Shown here piece by piece: positions 38,595 to 51,345 of a stretch of DNA of 64,000 nt. Within the stretch, counting starts at the first letter, position 1. Every line of letters begins with the position of its first letter. The stretch lies in NCBI GenBank assembly GCA_036365515.1, contig CM070876.1, forward strand, positions 95,303,300-95,367,299. The letters run 5' to 3'. The translations under genes and the position numbers were made by a program. The stretch comes from Torymus aiolomorphi. Lineage: Eukaryota > Arthropoda > Insecta > Hymenoptera > Torymidae. Below the pieces are notes generated by a model. It searched no databases, was not told where the DNA came from, and was given only the letters and a program-made list of their open reading frames with translations.

Positions 38595-38984
38595 CTTTAT
38601 TCGAGGATCCAACCGGGCCCATTCCCATCTCTGAAGAAAAAAAAAAGAAAGGAAAAATTATATATTTTATATAGGGAAAATATTTAACAATTGTAGGGGA
38701 TGCTTTTACCCTATAAAATCTGAAAACATTGGGCCTTTTCAGAGCACCTTCTGTTTCTATACCCAATTGGAAAAGGTCGTTCTGAACAGCTAAAAACATT
38801 CTGAGGTTCCTTGCATGTACAACCTGGTGAACCTAGAACAAACAAAATAAGCGGAATATATTAATATTACATTGACATTGTTATTACACTTATAATTAAT
38901 TCTAAAAATTATATAAAATATTATCTCAAAATCAAACCGTTATAAAGCAATAATAATAATACTCACACTGATAAGGGATGCCAT
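38595..38984 (-). CDS. possible small three-exon gene
   Basis: On the minus strand, ATG 38984 opens six codons followed by a donor AGT|GTGAGT at 38966. A pyrimidine-rich acceptor TTGTTCTAG precedes 38832. Exon 2 (38832-38710) is exactly 41 codons open in the same frame (HQVVHARNLRMFLAVQNDLF...). A donor GTAAAA follows, then an acceptor CTTCAG, and exon 3 from 38630 reads RWEWARLDPRIK to a TAA at about 38595. The product would be about 59 residues, basic, with no recognised domain. All three junctions keep the frame, which is the main support; I cannot identify a family. It may also be a decayed gene fragment. Confidence 0.35.
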
Positions 38985-39411
38985 GGTAGTAGTATTCTGA
39001 ATCGAATGTGTTCACCGTACACTTATCGCATCTTATATACTAAAATTACTGTTGATTTAGCGAAATTTCAGTCACAAAATCATGCCTGTCGACGACCCAC
39101 CATTGCAAAATGCAAATTAATGCGGCCATAACGCTACGAAAAAGGGGGTTATTGACACCAACGTATCAACGGGCATAAGGAAAATTTGCAACGCAGGAAA
39201 TTATAAATGTTCTTGTACGAAACAAACCACAAAATTTTACGAAGAAATGCATTGAAATTGTCAAGAATTTCTTAAACGCATTTTATGAAAAACGTTATTG
39301 TATTTATAGTTTATTCTTCATCTTATAATTGTAATTTGAAATTATTGTAACAGAAAATTACTGATGGCTAACTATTATTATATTTGTTGAATCATTACGA
39401 TATTCAGCAAT

Positions 39412-40141
39412 CTAAGGGGGGAGGTGTTACGTCTGTGACGTATCTCTAAAATAAATTTAACAATGCTTATTTATCGCCAGTAATTATCTGACATACAAAT
39501 GTCATATATGCGAATTTTAACAACGTTGCATTCCAATGCAAGCGGCATCGCGATGGAGAAAGACAAATTATAAACTGATATATCTGTGACGTTATTAAAT
39601 TCCAATATTCATTTCTTTGACCCACAAACCGATGCGAGTGCGAATTTTAACAGTACAGCAATTTCGGCTACGCAACAGCCAGCGTGACGTAGCGAGCCAC
39701 TGACCTTGTGAAACCAACCGCTCATCGTAACTTTGTTTAGAATCAGCATTTTTAAGCGTGAAATCGAAATGATGATATTTAAATGTTTACTAATTTGTTT
39801 AAAAAGATGATTTTGACTCAGCGTCATTTAACCCAAATTAACCGCTTAATAATTACGGCGACCCTCAACACACAAATCAGTAATCGTGCAAAAGTCGCGA
39901 GCTCCGTACCACTCCAGCCGACAATAGGAGAAACGATTATTATTTTTATACAGGCCAATACGAGCCAATAATAGTAAAGCAATTATATCAATTTAATACG
40001 TTATCGGTATTATACATTGTTAAACCAAGTGAATAAATTGTAAATCTTATTGTCTTATTTATAAAATTTATATTTGCCAATAAATAGTGCATCTAACAAA
40101 TCAGCTGGTTATTATTTACGAGAGCCTACGTCCAGAGTAAA
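39412..40141 (+). mobile_element. 3' end of a second LTR retrotransposon (polypurine tract plus LTR)
   Basis: AAGGGGGGAGG (39414-39424) is followed by an LTR-like start TGTTACGTCTGTGACG at 39425. AATAAA words occur near 40031 and 40080. The likely end is near CTACGTCCAGAGTAA (about 40126-40140), where the expected terminal CA is not intact. No internal coding sequence remains upstream. Confidence 0.5.
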
Positions 40142-40153
40142 GGTAATATAAAT

Positions 40154-40158
<5 letters not shown>

Positions 40159-40236
<78 letters not shown>
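40159..40236. repeat. (TA)n microsatellite
   Basis: Pure TA run. Confidence 0.95.
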
Positions 40237-40238
<2 letters not shown>

Positions 40239-40790
40239 TTCAAATATACCTACCATAACAAATTCAATAAATATAAGAGTATTTCCTCTACCATCACAAA
40301 TTCAATAAATATAAGAGTATTTCCTCGAATTTCAAGACTTAACATACTGATTTTCATTACATAAATTGCTTTCGTATTTTTTTTTTGTCATAGAAAAGTA
40401 ATTCATGTTTATCCACAAAAACTGAAGGATGCAACTGTAAAATTTTCTTCTATGCATTTATGAAATGGAACTTTATAAAATTTATCTGTGTGTATGAATA
40501 CTTATATGATTATGAATACATTATGATTATTCAATTATGATATTGATTATTCAGAAATTGTAACATATTTGAAGAACTTTATGTTGTTTTTCTATCAGAA
40601 CAGAATTTTAGAAAACTATTTATTTTATATAATAAAAATCAGTATATTCACTAATATCGTATTCATTATTAATATTGATGTAAACATTTATTCTAAACGT
40701 TCTATCTATCAAAACTTTCACTTATTCTATAAATTGATAAATTTTTCGAAAACCATAATTTTAATCCACTAAATGGAAAGATGAGCAGAT
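40237..40790. other. AT-rich spacer with a short direct repeat
   Basis: AAATTCAATAAATATAAGAG occurs twice about 40 bp apart (40260 and 40301). No gene seen. Confidence 0.5.
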
Positions 40791-41960
40791 CCGATTTTCC
40801 GTCGATGATTTTTTAGGTCCTATAGGTGTAAGAAACAAAATCCACGTGACACTTTTCGTTGTGATTTTAGTAAAACTTTTATTTCTTTTCGGCTCATCGT
40901 GCGAAGAACCGCAGGCGTCATACTCGCGAATACGTAGAACTACATTGGATGTCCGATACCTGATCGGTAATGCCATTATTTCGTCTCCAAAGTCCTTCTT
41001 GGGTCGTTGGTGACAGCAGCGTCCATTCGTGCCTCCATTATTCCGCGTGGCACGTGGACTCCTCTGCACAAGCGGCACTAGCGAATTTCCAATGGCCGCT
41101 TGCGTTGGTCCTCCCTATCCTGAGTCACTTCACATTTCACTGGTTCACATATCACTGGTTATAACGCTTCACATTTCATTGGTTCACATATTACTGGTTA
41201 TAACGCTTCATATTTCACTGGTTACAACGCTTCACATTTCACGGGTTCACATATTACTGGTTATAACGCTTCACATTTCACTGGTTCACATATCACTGGT
41301 TATAACGCTTCACATTTCTCTGGTTTATATATCAATGGTCGTATAACACTTCACATTTTACTGTTTATAACTGGCCACCACTATGCCTGCTCCGACCTCC
41401 ATACCCATCTGCGTCCCGGGTTTCGGCACCATTTTGTTATGAGCAAAAGGGAGGTCGGTAGCAAGAACAATATAAAACGTTTTAATTAATTTATTATCTC
41501 ATTTATTCACATTATTCACACGTTTATACATTCATCAAATTTACATTAGGTCGTTGCTCCGAAGCGCAACGTATGAGGACTGAACGTAGACTGCCTGTGA
41601 AACTTTGTTCCACGATTGCTCCCAATCGCGCGCTCCTCCAATCACGTCCCTTCTAGATAGAATGTGTGGGAAGATTCCCACACATCATCTCGACCTCTCA
41701 GATCCAAGATTCCTTTTCCTGCGCATTTCCACGATTTCCCGTGTCTTCGTATTTCCATTCGACCGCGCCTTCTCGCGATTTCCCCTGTTTAGATATTTAT
41801 ATTCTACAGCGCTTTCCCGCCGATTTTTTATTCCATAATTCTTCTTCAGCTTCTTCGTATTTCTTATTCCATATTTCCGCAACTCGGTCAGTAAATTTTA
41901 AGTAGCTTTACGAATAATGACTCTTTATTCCTGTACTTACAATAATCTTTGGGTTTATTG
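40791..41960 (-). mobile_element. 5' end fragment of a third LTR retrotransposon, minus strand
   Basis: On the minus strand, a probable LTR (right end near 41949, left end 41435 finishing CTCATAACA) is followed by a spacer and the primer-binding-like site TGGTGCCGAAACCCGGGAC (41431 downward). A leader with a 41-bp tandem repeat (41100-41350) comes next. AATAAATGAG lies in the probable R region near 41505. No gag frame is recognisable further left. The superfamily is not determined. Confidence 0.5.
41100..41350 (+). repeat. tandem repeat of about 41 bp
   Basis: Five to six units of CACTGGTTATAACGCTTCAC with TTCACATTTCACTGG between; some units lack one half. Confidence 0.9.
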
Positions 41961-42727
41961 GTTTCATAATTAAATCCCGCGCTTTATAGATCTAAACGTA
42001 TTAATTTCTACTTCTATCCGCAACAATCCTTTTACAAAAACTTTTGCAAACCATAAAAATTCATTTCAGGAACCTATACAATCCTTAAAAAGTATTTAGA
42101 TCTTATATTTTATGAAAAAGAATTCTACCAATAAATAATAAATTTTTGTGTTCTATATGTAGTCTAAATTAATTCCTTTCGTGCGGATACTAGAAATCAA
42201 ACCCAAAAAAGTTATGAAATCAATTAACGTGCAGTTTTATACTTAACAAACATTGTTTAATGTATTTTTTACGCTTATAAAGTTGTGAAATCTCTCTAAA
42301 CAAATTTTTTTTACGAAAGTAGAAACTTATGAAAGTATAAGTTTTGTTTAGTATCCCATACATTCAATTCTTTACTAACAATCACTTCAACTTTTGCAAA
42401 CTTTATAAAAATCTTACCAAAAAATTTTTATGAACAAAATGTTTTTTACAAACTTTATTTTGAAAGCCGCACAGATTCTTTGAAAAATTTTTCTTCCAAA
42501 AAGAAAGAATTAATATCTTTTTCTCAAAAATATTTGACTTACACATTTATATTATTAAACAAATGGGTAGACAGAGTAGTGAAAGTACACTTTATTGTGT
42601 AAGTAGAGCACAAGTATATCTGTCTCGGACGAGCGATCAACGCGGAGTGAGCGGAATCGCGAGCGACGCGAGCAGCAGAACGCCGTTCCTTCTTGGGACT
42701 AACGTGCATGCGTTAGGTATACAGACG
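41961..42727. other. AT-rich spacer then GC-richer segment
   Basis: No gene is supported. The part 42560-42720 is GC-richer and is interrupted by the Transib-like insertion; the equivalent sequence resumes at 44287. Confidence 0.4.
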
Positions 42728-43717
42728 CACAGTGGTCTAAAACATACGGCGCGCGGACAAATTACCTTTCAGAACGAACCATTAAACAGATTTGAATTTT
42801 TTTTTGCAAAATACTTTTGAAGTAATTTCTCACTCATCCCTCAAGCCAGATTTTCAAATTAGGAAGCCCCCTGTTATCAACAAAAGTTCAAAAGTTGTTA
42901 AAAATGAGAAATTGATGTTTTTTTTTCACTTTTTAAAATTTTTAGTCACTTCTGACAATTTTAAACATCAAAACAATGATATATTCTTACTCTGGGGACA
43001 AAAATACGTCGATTCCTGTAGTTTTTATTTTTTTTTACCTGTATAAAGCATAAAAAATGTGATGAAAAGTGAAAATTTTCGAGTTTACTTTTTATCATTT
43101 ATTCTATAAATAAGCTTTCCAATTTTTTTATTATGCATGCTATTTATATCTTTTATGACATCCTTAAAGATGTATTACAATAAATTTCAAGTTTTCATTT
43201 CTTTATTTCCAAAAATTCAATAACATATAAGAAAATATAACATTTCTTTACAAAGAATCTTGATAATGCAGAATATCAATAGTTATAATCTGTGAAAATA
43301 TGAATTCATCGCGTCTCAGACAGAATGGATTCAAATTTTTACAGATTATAGCTATTTATATTCTCCATTATCATGATTTTTCTCAAAAAACTTGAACATT
43401 CAGTTTTGGAGTTATAAGCTTAATCAAAAGACGTTTTCATTAATAACAAAAGAACCGTGATAGCTAGAAATTTTGTTTGTTTTGAAAATATAGGTTTTTT
43501 TATGCTCTTTCGAACTATACCCATCCGATTCTAAATTTTTAATCCAATCATTAAACAAATTCAAAAATAAATTTTTCGAAAATCAAAAATTCGACTTAAA
43601 ATAAAAGCGGATCAGTGAATCGTACAAAATTATGTTTTTCCTAAATTTCGAATAAAAAAACAAACAAAATGAGACCTGTCCGGTTAAAATCGAACGCGTA
43701 GATCTGGAGAAAAAGCG

Positions 43718-43805
<88 letters not shown>

Positions 43806-44291
43806 GCACACACACCAGACATTCTCTAAAATCATGAGACTCAAACTTCTAACACCTTTTATCATGTTTCTAGAGTAATTTAACACAACTTGTAATTTTA
43901 CTATTACAAAGCTTCCTCTAAGAGGAAGTAAAAGTAAACTCGAAAAATTTATAAGTTTTTTTATACTTTATACAGTTGAAAAAAAATAAAAACTGCAGGA
44001 ATCGACGTATTCTTCTCTCTAGAATAAGAATATACCATTGTTTTAATGTTTAAAATTGTCAGAGGTGACTAAAAATTAAAAAAAGTGAAAAAAACGTCAA
44101 TTATTCATTTTTAACGACTTTTGAACTTTTCTAGATAACAGGGAGATTCCTAATTTGAAAATATGGCTTGAGGGATGAGTGAGAAATTACTTCAAGAGTA
44201 TTTTGCAAAAAAAAAATTTCAAATCCGTTTAATGGTTCGTCCTAAAAGGTAATTTGTCCACGCGCCGTATATTTTAGACCACTGTGAGACG
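42723..44291. mobile_element. non-autonomous Transib-like transposon with 5-bp duplication
   Basis: Ends at 42728 (CACAGTGGTCTAAAA) and 44286 (its complement, with one or two differences). The arms stay inverted copies for about 320 bp (42728-43050 and 43962-44286). The flanking pentamer AGACG is present on both sides (42723-42727 and 44287-44291). A CAC-initiated terminus that matches the V(D)J heptamer CACAGTG, with a 5-bp duplication, is the signature of Transib/RAG-type transposons. There is no transposase inside. A (CA)n tract with hairpin element lies in the middle. Confidence 0.7.
43721..43813. repeat. (CA)n microsatellite
   Basis: CA run with a CG-alternating end. The hairpin CTTCCTCTAAGAGGAAG follows about 100 bp downstream (43913-43929). 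Confidence 0.95.
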
Positions 44292-44399
44292 GCTCCGCGT
44301 ACGCGGTACTACACCAGTAGTTTAATACGCAAAGTAGTAAATTCTATATCTCTAACATATCTACACTAATTTAAGGGAAGAAGGTACAGGAGAAGCCAA

Positions 44400-45640
44400 T
44401 TTTTGTTATTATTCAGGGAAATTTTTTTTTAATGAAATATATATAAATCTATGCAAAAAGTAGCCCATAAAAACCTCTCTTGGTCCAATTTTAGAGACTT
44501 TATAAGCTATAATGGCCAAAACACCTGTAAAAAAGGTATATATTCAGTTAGCATTCTGCGCAATCGCTTACGATCAATGTGTACCAGTTTGTAGATACAT
44601 GTTTTTAGTACCCAAATATACAAATTTTCATTGCAATATTATACAAAAGCTGATTTTATTTTTTCTATTGCTAATAAGTCATAAGTTACTATTTATTTAT
44701 TAAAAAACTTGTATTTTTAATAATTTTATGGTGGAACAGGAATTGAAAATTAAGGTGTAACCTAAAAGTCTCAATGTAATTTTGCAGTATATATATTCTA
44801 GAAAATGAACCCATAAAACCCAAACCCGTACATCAAATCTGGTTGCGTAAAACAACACAAACAATTATAAAAACTAATCATGCTTAAGAATGACTTTAAA
44901 CAAAAGCGAAAATATTTTAATGAAAAATCGTATAAATTATGTATCAAACAAATATTTACCTGTTAATGTTCACCAGCTCCGTAGTTCATACACTTGGCTT
45001 GTTTTGATTTCTTTGCACAATGAAGCTTCTCTGATATTTTGGAATACCGATACTCTCTTTCATCTGTTTCATTCTCCTGTATTAAAGCACCACGACGAAG
45101 AACCCCTGCGACATCGGCTGTGGTCAGGTCTTTTGTCTGTCAACGAACAATGGTATAAAATAGTTTGGATGGCATCTTGCATACTCTTCAAATAATATTT
45201 ATTATTAACAATTGCTCTTGTTAATACACAATCCGTTTCTCTCAGTTATTGAAGCACTAACACATTTTTTAGAACAGGCACTACAAACCATCTCTTTTAA
45301 AAAATTACCAAAGAAGCCTGTGTGAACCAGAATGCATTCTTCGCTTTCACTTACATCAACAGGGTTGTTTATTTTTTTTTCACCATTGTCATTTCAGGGC
45401 CTTAACCTTTATCAATTTTTCGTTTATCCACGATTTGTTGCGTATGTTTTTCCTTTTTCTTATAAATGTATTTACTTTTTGGCGCACGCCACTTACTAGA
45501 TAAAGTGTACATTTTCGAAATACAATTGAATATTTATAAGAAGTAAACACTTTTTAATCACAATTTTATTGCAGCAAAGCTAACAAAATTTTGAGGTAAA
45601 AATATACGATTTTTTTGTCAACTCAAAAAAATAATAAACC
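44400..45640. other. no gene seen
   Basis: AT-rich sequence. A 101-residue frame at 44890-45195 has no recognisable domain or splice context, and I do not call it. Confidence 0.4.
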
Positions 45641-45649
45641 TGAAATTAG

Positions 45650-45930
<281 letters not shown>

Positions 45931-46799
45931 TTGTTCATTTCAAATGGAGTATATTAAAACAGCTGGGCGTTTTATTTATAAAATTATATGAACAAACTAA
46001 GTTTAAATATCAAAAGTGAATAGTAATTGTTTAGTTTCAAAGGGAAATTAGCGACATAGAGGGTATAAATGTGCAGGAACTGGATTTGTCAAAAAAAGAA
46101 AAGTATTATAAAAAACTGCTGCCAATTCATTGGCAAGATGCTTCCTCAAACTAATTTAGCGATTCCATTTTTTTAATTTAAAAAACAAAAGTAAATTTTT
46201 CACAACCAAATTTTATTAATAAATAAAACTGTTTTCTTTGATGTTCTTTGTTGTTTGTTAAACAATTTGACTTAATACAAAAATATCTTTTTTGTTTTTT
46301 CATTTACGTATCCTTGTTACAAAAAATTTTAAATAAACACATTAGTCTGAGAAAGAAAAGCATGTATTGGCAATAATCTAATAAATATTTGTTTTGAAAC
46401 AGGTATTTAACTACTATCCTGCTCGATTTAGTGGTTTAAAGTTAATCCATCATTGTGACAATTATACAAATATAATAACTAAGTTATACTTCTTAACAAA
46501 AGTCAATGAACCGTTTTGAAATTTAACAGAGAGGTAGTTTTTTTTATATTTAAGAATCGATTTCTTTGCCCAAAAAAATATGACTTTTGTGATCAAAGAT
46601 ATTTTATATTTTTATGAAATATTATTATGAAATTTTTACGAAATTCATATTTTGAAAGTCAATGATTATCGTTGCCCTAGTACACGTTGCCGCGGGAGTC
46701 AATCTGAAATGACTTTCTCGGGGATAAGCCCAAGTAGACAATAATTATTATTTTTATATGTGATATACAAATTAAAAAGTAAAACAGATGTGTAATTGT
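45931..46799. other. AT-rich repeat-derived sequence
   Basis: Includes a 16-bp near-palindrome TGCCAATTCATTGGCA near 46120 that is shared, with similar following sequence, with about 4972-5020, and inverted fragments of repeat R1 (46490-46690). No gene. Confidence 0.5.
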
Positions 46800-48690
46800 T
46801 TTCAAAAATAATTTTTTTCTCAAGATAAAAATCAAGAAATCTCTTGAAATTTTAACACTATGTTATGCTTGTCACGAGGTGGTTATTGGAACTAAGACAC
46901 GTTTCAACTATGTGTCTCACTAGTTCAATTCCATATCTCTCGGTTCAACTCCCGGAGATATAATAGCCAGATTAGGTAGCAGACGCTACAACGTCGTGCA
47001 ATGTTAACCTAATCTGGTTACTTACCGTGCAACACGCAAGTCGAAGACTCGCGCTTTATCTCTCACCAGTGACTCGAACTCCTCTCCTGGTTACTGGTTC
47101 GTGTGCCGGCTGCACAGATATAACGAAACGTATTCTCTTACGTAATGACCGCGGAGGCTTCGGGGAGCGGGGAATGACTAAGGTCGCGAAATGATAACTC
47201 GAGTGGTTAAAGTTAATAACAAAAGACTTTGGTTTATTGAATAAAAGGTAAAATGAGGAATAATTAATAATTTAGACAGTGGAAGTGTCGCGTTGAAATA
47301 GGTTAATTTCCCTACCTAACGGTGCGCCAGCACGTTATCTCAGACGTCACCTGTCTCAGAGGCTAACGTCACGTCGCGGTAATTTACGCCGCGCACGTGA
47401 GGTATAATACTCCTCACGTGTGCGGTACTCTAGGCGCGCGCTCACCGAGTAAAGCGAGGAAGTGTGAGAGCAGTCGCGATCGCCGCGCGACGCATACACG
47501 TATAAATGTGAGAGAGAGGGTAGATGGGGGGCTTACACGTGTGCGCAACTGTTGTGCGCACTTACCTGCTTTGAAAAAGGCGGTGGTTTGACCTCGCGTT
47601 TAACCTTGATGAAGTGTGAACCCCGCACTTGCTCTCACCGCACGAGAACGCCTACTCGAAGCCGATGTCGAGATATGACGAGCCTGAACAAACGGTTACG
47701 CGGAGCTTATTCGCGGCGCGGTAGATGCGCGCACGCTGACCTTTTCTATCAAAAACTACAGCGCAGTCTATTCGGGCTCGCAACAGGCTCTTCCCTCTGT
47801 AGCAGCGGTTTGGCCGGTTCAGCTGTCTCGTAGCCGGGATTTCGCAACGATGAAGATTGTGCGGCAGGTTGATCTCGCCTGTCGCATGATTAAATGAAGT
47901 CTCCTCATCTAGCGACGCAAGTATTCCTCGGCGAAAGATAAAAGCTTGCGTGAAAGCTTCAGCGTACACGACACTAACACTCTCGAGCTTTGCGGGCGAA
48001 TAAAGCTAATACTTTCTTTTTTTATACCGAAATAAAAGTGGAGCGTATTCGGGCGTGTGTTCCTTCTCTTCCTGCGAACTATAAGATGGCCGTCGCCGCC
48101 GAGGTCTGCTAGTCATCACGTCGATGTAGCTCAGATTCTGTATCGACGCGCCATCTCGCGTTCGCGCGCATGAGGTACTTCAACTAAGGCTTATACGCGA
48201 GGTCGGTACGGCAGGCCGTGACATGCTCGATAAGTGTAATAAGTGGTAAAAATTTTGAGTTAATCAATCGAATATTCGTTTTAGAAATGCATCATTAAGA
48301 AACTTATAAAAAATTTTTAACCTCAAATATCTTTGGTCAAAACTGTGAGATGTTTTTGTGCAAAGAACTGAATCCTTAGATATAAAAAGCCAATTCTCCG
48401 CCAAATTTCAAGATGATTCATTGACTTTTACCCCTGTTATCATGGACGAAAGGAAACGCACTTGTTTTCAAAAATAAGTTTTCTCCCAGAAACAAATCAA
48501 GATAACCTCTTCAAATGTTAACACAATGTTGTACTCAATAAGTGTAATAAGTGGTAAAAATTTTGAGTGGATAAATGAAAAAGTTTTTGAGATATTAATT
48601 AAAAAATTATAAACCATATTTTCATTACATACACATGATGGGCTAACGATAATTTAAATATTAAAAAAAGAAATTGTAGGTAATTTAAGA
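46800..48690 (+). repeat. dispersed repeat R1 (copy 2), split by a solo LTR
   Basis: 46800-46869 and 48224-48690 together match the repeat at 3252-3771. The split point is the insertion site of the LTR at 46870. Confidence 0.8.
46866..48227. mobile_element. solo LTR with 4-bp target-site duplication
   Basis: The LTR spans 46870-48223 (1354 bp), beginning TGTCACG and ending CGTGACA. The flanking TGCT is duplicated (46866-46869 and 48224-48227), and removal of the LTR restores repeat R1. It is GC-rich in its right two thirds. AATAAA on the minus strand near 47245 suggests minus orientation. The frames inside (for example 47397-47833) are not supported as genes. Confidence 0.9.
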
Positions 48691-49312
48691 TAGTTCATCG
48701 GGCCGATACAGCAGTTTTAGTTTTTGTATTTTTTAAATAATGTTTTATTAAGTCGATAATCCAAGAGAAAGTACATCTAACAAATATATACTAAAAGGAA
48801 CATAAGACAATTTTTTTCAGACAAATTCAGGCAATAATCACTACGCTATTGTTACAATTAAAGACAAAAACTTCAATAAGTTCTCTAACTTCTTTATTTT
48901 TTATCTGATATTAACGAAATAAAGCTTATTTTGTTCGTTAAGAAATTTCAGCGGGCGTATCGGTGGGAAAATTTATGATACGAGTTACCAGTACGGCGCA
49001 ATATCAATTTGTTTAAGAAAAGCAAGTCAAGTTTTAGAGTGTTTAATATGAACAAATTGATGTTGCGTCATACTGGTAACTCGTATCATAAATTTTCCCA
49101 CCGATACTCCCCCTGAAATTTCTTAACGAGCAAAATAAGCTTTATTTCATTAAGATCGGATAAAAAATAAAAAACTTAGAGAACTTATTGAAGTTATTGT
49201 CTTTAGTTGTAACAATAGCATAGTTAATATTGCCTGTATTTGTCTGAAAAAAATTGTCTTATGTTCCTTCTAGTATGTATTTGATACATGTACTTTCTCT
49301 TGGATTATTAAT

Positions 49313-49513
49313 TTAATAAAACATTGTTTGGTGTAGCCAATGTATTGTTATTTATAATAGGACCGACCAACATGTTTAATTGATATTGTTTACTATGCCC
49401 TGAAGAGGGGAGTATACAAACGCTCCCGAAACGTTGGCAATAAAGCAATAATAATTTTTTACAACTATTGGTTCGTTTGATGTCCGCTACCTTAATAAAA
49501 TTAATAAAACATT
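49313..49513 (+). mobile_element. 175-bp retroposed insert with 13-bp duplication (Penelope/retrozyme-like)
   Basis: The insert 49326-49500 is bounded by duplicates of TTAATAAAACATT (49313-49325 and 49501-49513). The opposite arm of the hairpin repeat (about 48733-48745) preserves the empty site with one copy. The insert contains a hammerhead motif, then CAATAAAG, and ends in CCTTAATAAAA. Size, target duplication and ribozyme suggest retrotransposition of a short Penelope-like or retrozyme-like RNA. Confidence 0.7.
49396..49439 (+). ncRNA. hammerhead ribozyme
   Basis: Stem I TGCC (49396-49399) pairs with GGCA (49436-49439). The core is CTGAAGA, stem II GGGAG/CTCCC (one extra G, loop of about ten bases), then GAAAC and cleavage triplet GTT. 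Stem III is minimal, as in the palindrome ribozyme at 26869-26908. All invariant hammerhead core positions are met. Confidence 0.7.
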
Positions 49514-49783
49514 ATTTAAAAAATACAAAAACTAAAACTGCTGTTTCGACCGGGTGAACTACCTTAACGACCTTTTAAGAAAAATTTATTATATTAAGCA
49601 GTGCTGGCTGTAACGAATCAAAAAATCAAAAAAACGAAAAATTCAAAATCGTTTTCTTGTTATAAAATAAAAGACACTTGATAAAATCAAAAAGTAGGTT
49701 ATGCCCTCCCTATTCTCCTCTGAAACGAAGAGAATAAGCTTCGTCCAATGTAAATTGGTCGATCGGTTCAAAAGTTATCGCCT

Positions 49784-49992
<209 letters not shown>

Positions 49993-50176
49993 CAAAATGC
50001 AAGAAAATGCAAAATTTTGTTTATAACGATAAATATTAAGATAAATCAAATTAAATAATTATATGACAATTCTGACATAAGGAATAGTTTTTCGGGTAGA
50101 AAAATAGCTGAAAAATAGTTTAAAATGAGAAAAAAAATGGATTTTTTGGCCAAAAATCGGTACCCTCTTCCCTTAA

Positions 50177-50878
50177 AGTAGAAATAATAAAACTTTCTAC
50201 AAAAGTATAAAATAAGGCAAGTATAAGTTTTTTCTGGAATCTATAACAATAAAAAGAATTATTTTCATGTGATTTTACAAATCACAGTATTGTTAATTTA
50301 TCATCATATTTAAATGAAAAATACATATTTTATTATATTATTTCAAAAAATTTGACCAATATAATCATTTTATCGAGCTCCTAAAAAAATCTTCAAATTT
50401 AAAACTCTTGTTAATAACAATACTACCATATAATAATGTTATTAATTATATACTATAATAAACTCTCATAACATTTTCGCACTATGTAATTATAATTTTC
50501 TCTTATAAAGTTGTGAAATCTATCTAAAAAAACTTTTTACAAAAGTTTAAACTAAGAGAAGTCTCTCTCTCCTCTCTCCCTCTCCCTCTCCATCTCCCTC
50601 TCTTTCAACATATGTGAAGCTCTGTACCAAGAACTTGAATATTTTTTAAAAACAATCAATACGTTCTTTAAATAACTAATTTTTAAATATCTCCTAACAA
50701 CACAATTTGTCTAGTCCGTTATTTCTACTAATTTCATCTATTCAATAAGCACTCTCTACAAATGGAAATCATTTTTTTCATAATGGTACAAATACTATTG
50801 TTAATAAAACTTTCTGCGAAAGAATAAATTAAGGTAAGTATAAGTTTTTTATGGATAATGTATAAAATAATAATAGTA
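50177..50878. other. AT-rich spacer
   Basis: No gene seen; a short pyrimidine-rich run (CTCTCCCTCTCC type) lies near 50560-50604. Confidence 0.5.
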
Positions 50879-51190
50879 GATAAGCTATGCCGGTTCTGGC
50901 TTAAAACAAATGACGTCATCGTGAGCCAGAACCGGCATAGCTTTTTTGGGATCCCCTCTCCTCCCCTCTCCCCCTCCCGCCATTTCAGGGCGTGGTGAGC
51001 CAGAACCGGCATAGCTTTTTTGGGATCCCCTCTCCTCCCCCTCCCACCATTTCAGGGCGTGGTGAGCCAGAACCGGCATAGCTTTTTTGGGATCCCCTCT
51101 CCTCCCCTCTCCCCCTCCCACCATTTCAGGGCGTGGTGAGCTAGAACCGGCATAGCTTTTTTGGGATCCCCTCTCCTCCCCTCTCCCGGA
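50879..51190. repeat. 74-bp tandem repeat (four units) with an inverted half-unit
   Basis: Units start GAGCCAGAACCGGCATAG at 50923, 50997, 51064 and 51138 (spacings 74, 67, 74). Each contains GGGATCCCCTCTCC and CCATTTCAGGGCG. An inverted half-unit at 50882-50901 makes a hairpin whose loop contains TGACGTCA (50911-50918). Non-coding. Confidence 0.95.
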
Positions 51191-51345
51191 GCGAGCCGCC
51201 GGCAGCGAGCGGCCAGCGACAGCCTGCTGCGCACCGGTAGCGGTCCGCAGCGGGCGGTCGGCGGCGGGCGGCCTGCTGCTTGCGGTCGGCGGCGGGCGGC
51301 CTGCTGCTTGTCAGCCTGCAGCTCTCGGCCAGCGGTTCTTATCTA
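51190..51345. repeat. GC-rich repetitive segment
   Basis: GCGGTCGGCGGCGGGCGGCC followed by TGCTGCTT occurs twice (about 51253 and 51280) with degenerate relatives. No gene. Confidence 0.8.

Larger units (their letters stand above)
48698..49560. repeat. large imperfect hairpin repeat
   Basis: Left arm (48698-48995) and right arm (49066-49325 continued at 49501-49560) are inverted copies around a loop of about 70 bp. The right arm is interrupted by the hammerhead-bearing insert at 49326-49500. It was probably formed by inverted duplication. Confidence 0.85.

Noticed and set aside
47397..47969. Arg-rich frames around 47.4-48.0 kb as a host gene
   Set aside because: Inside the solo LTR 46870-48223; no splice or domain support.
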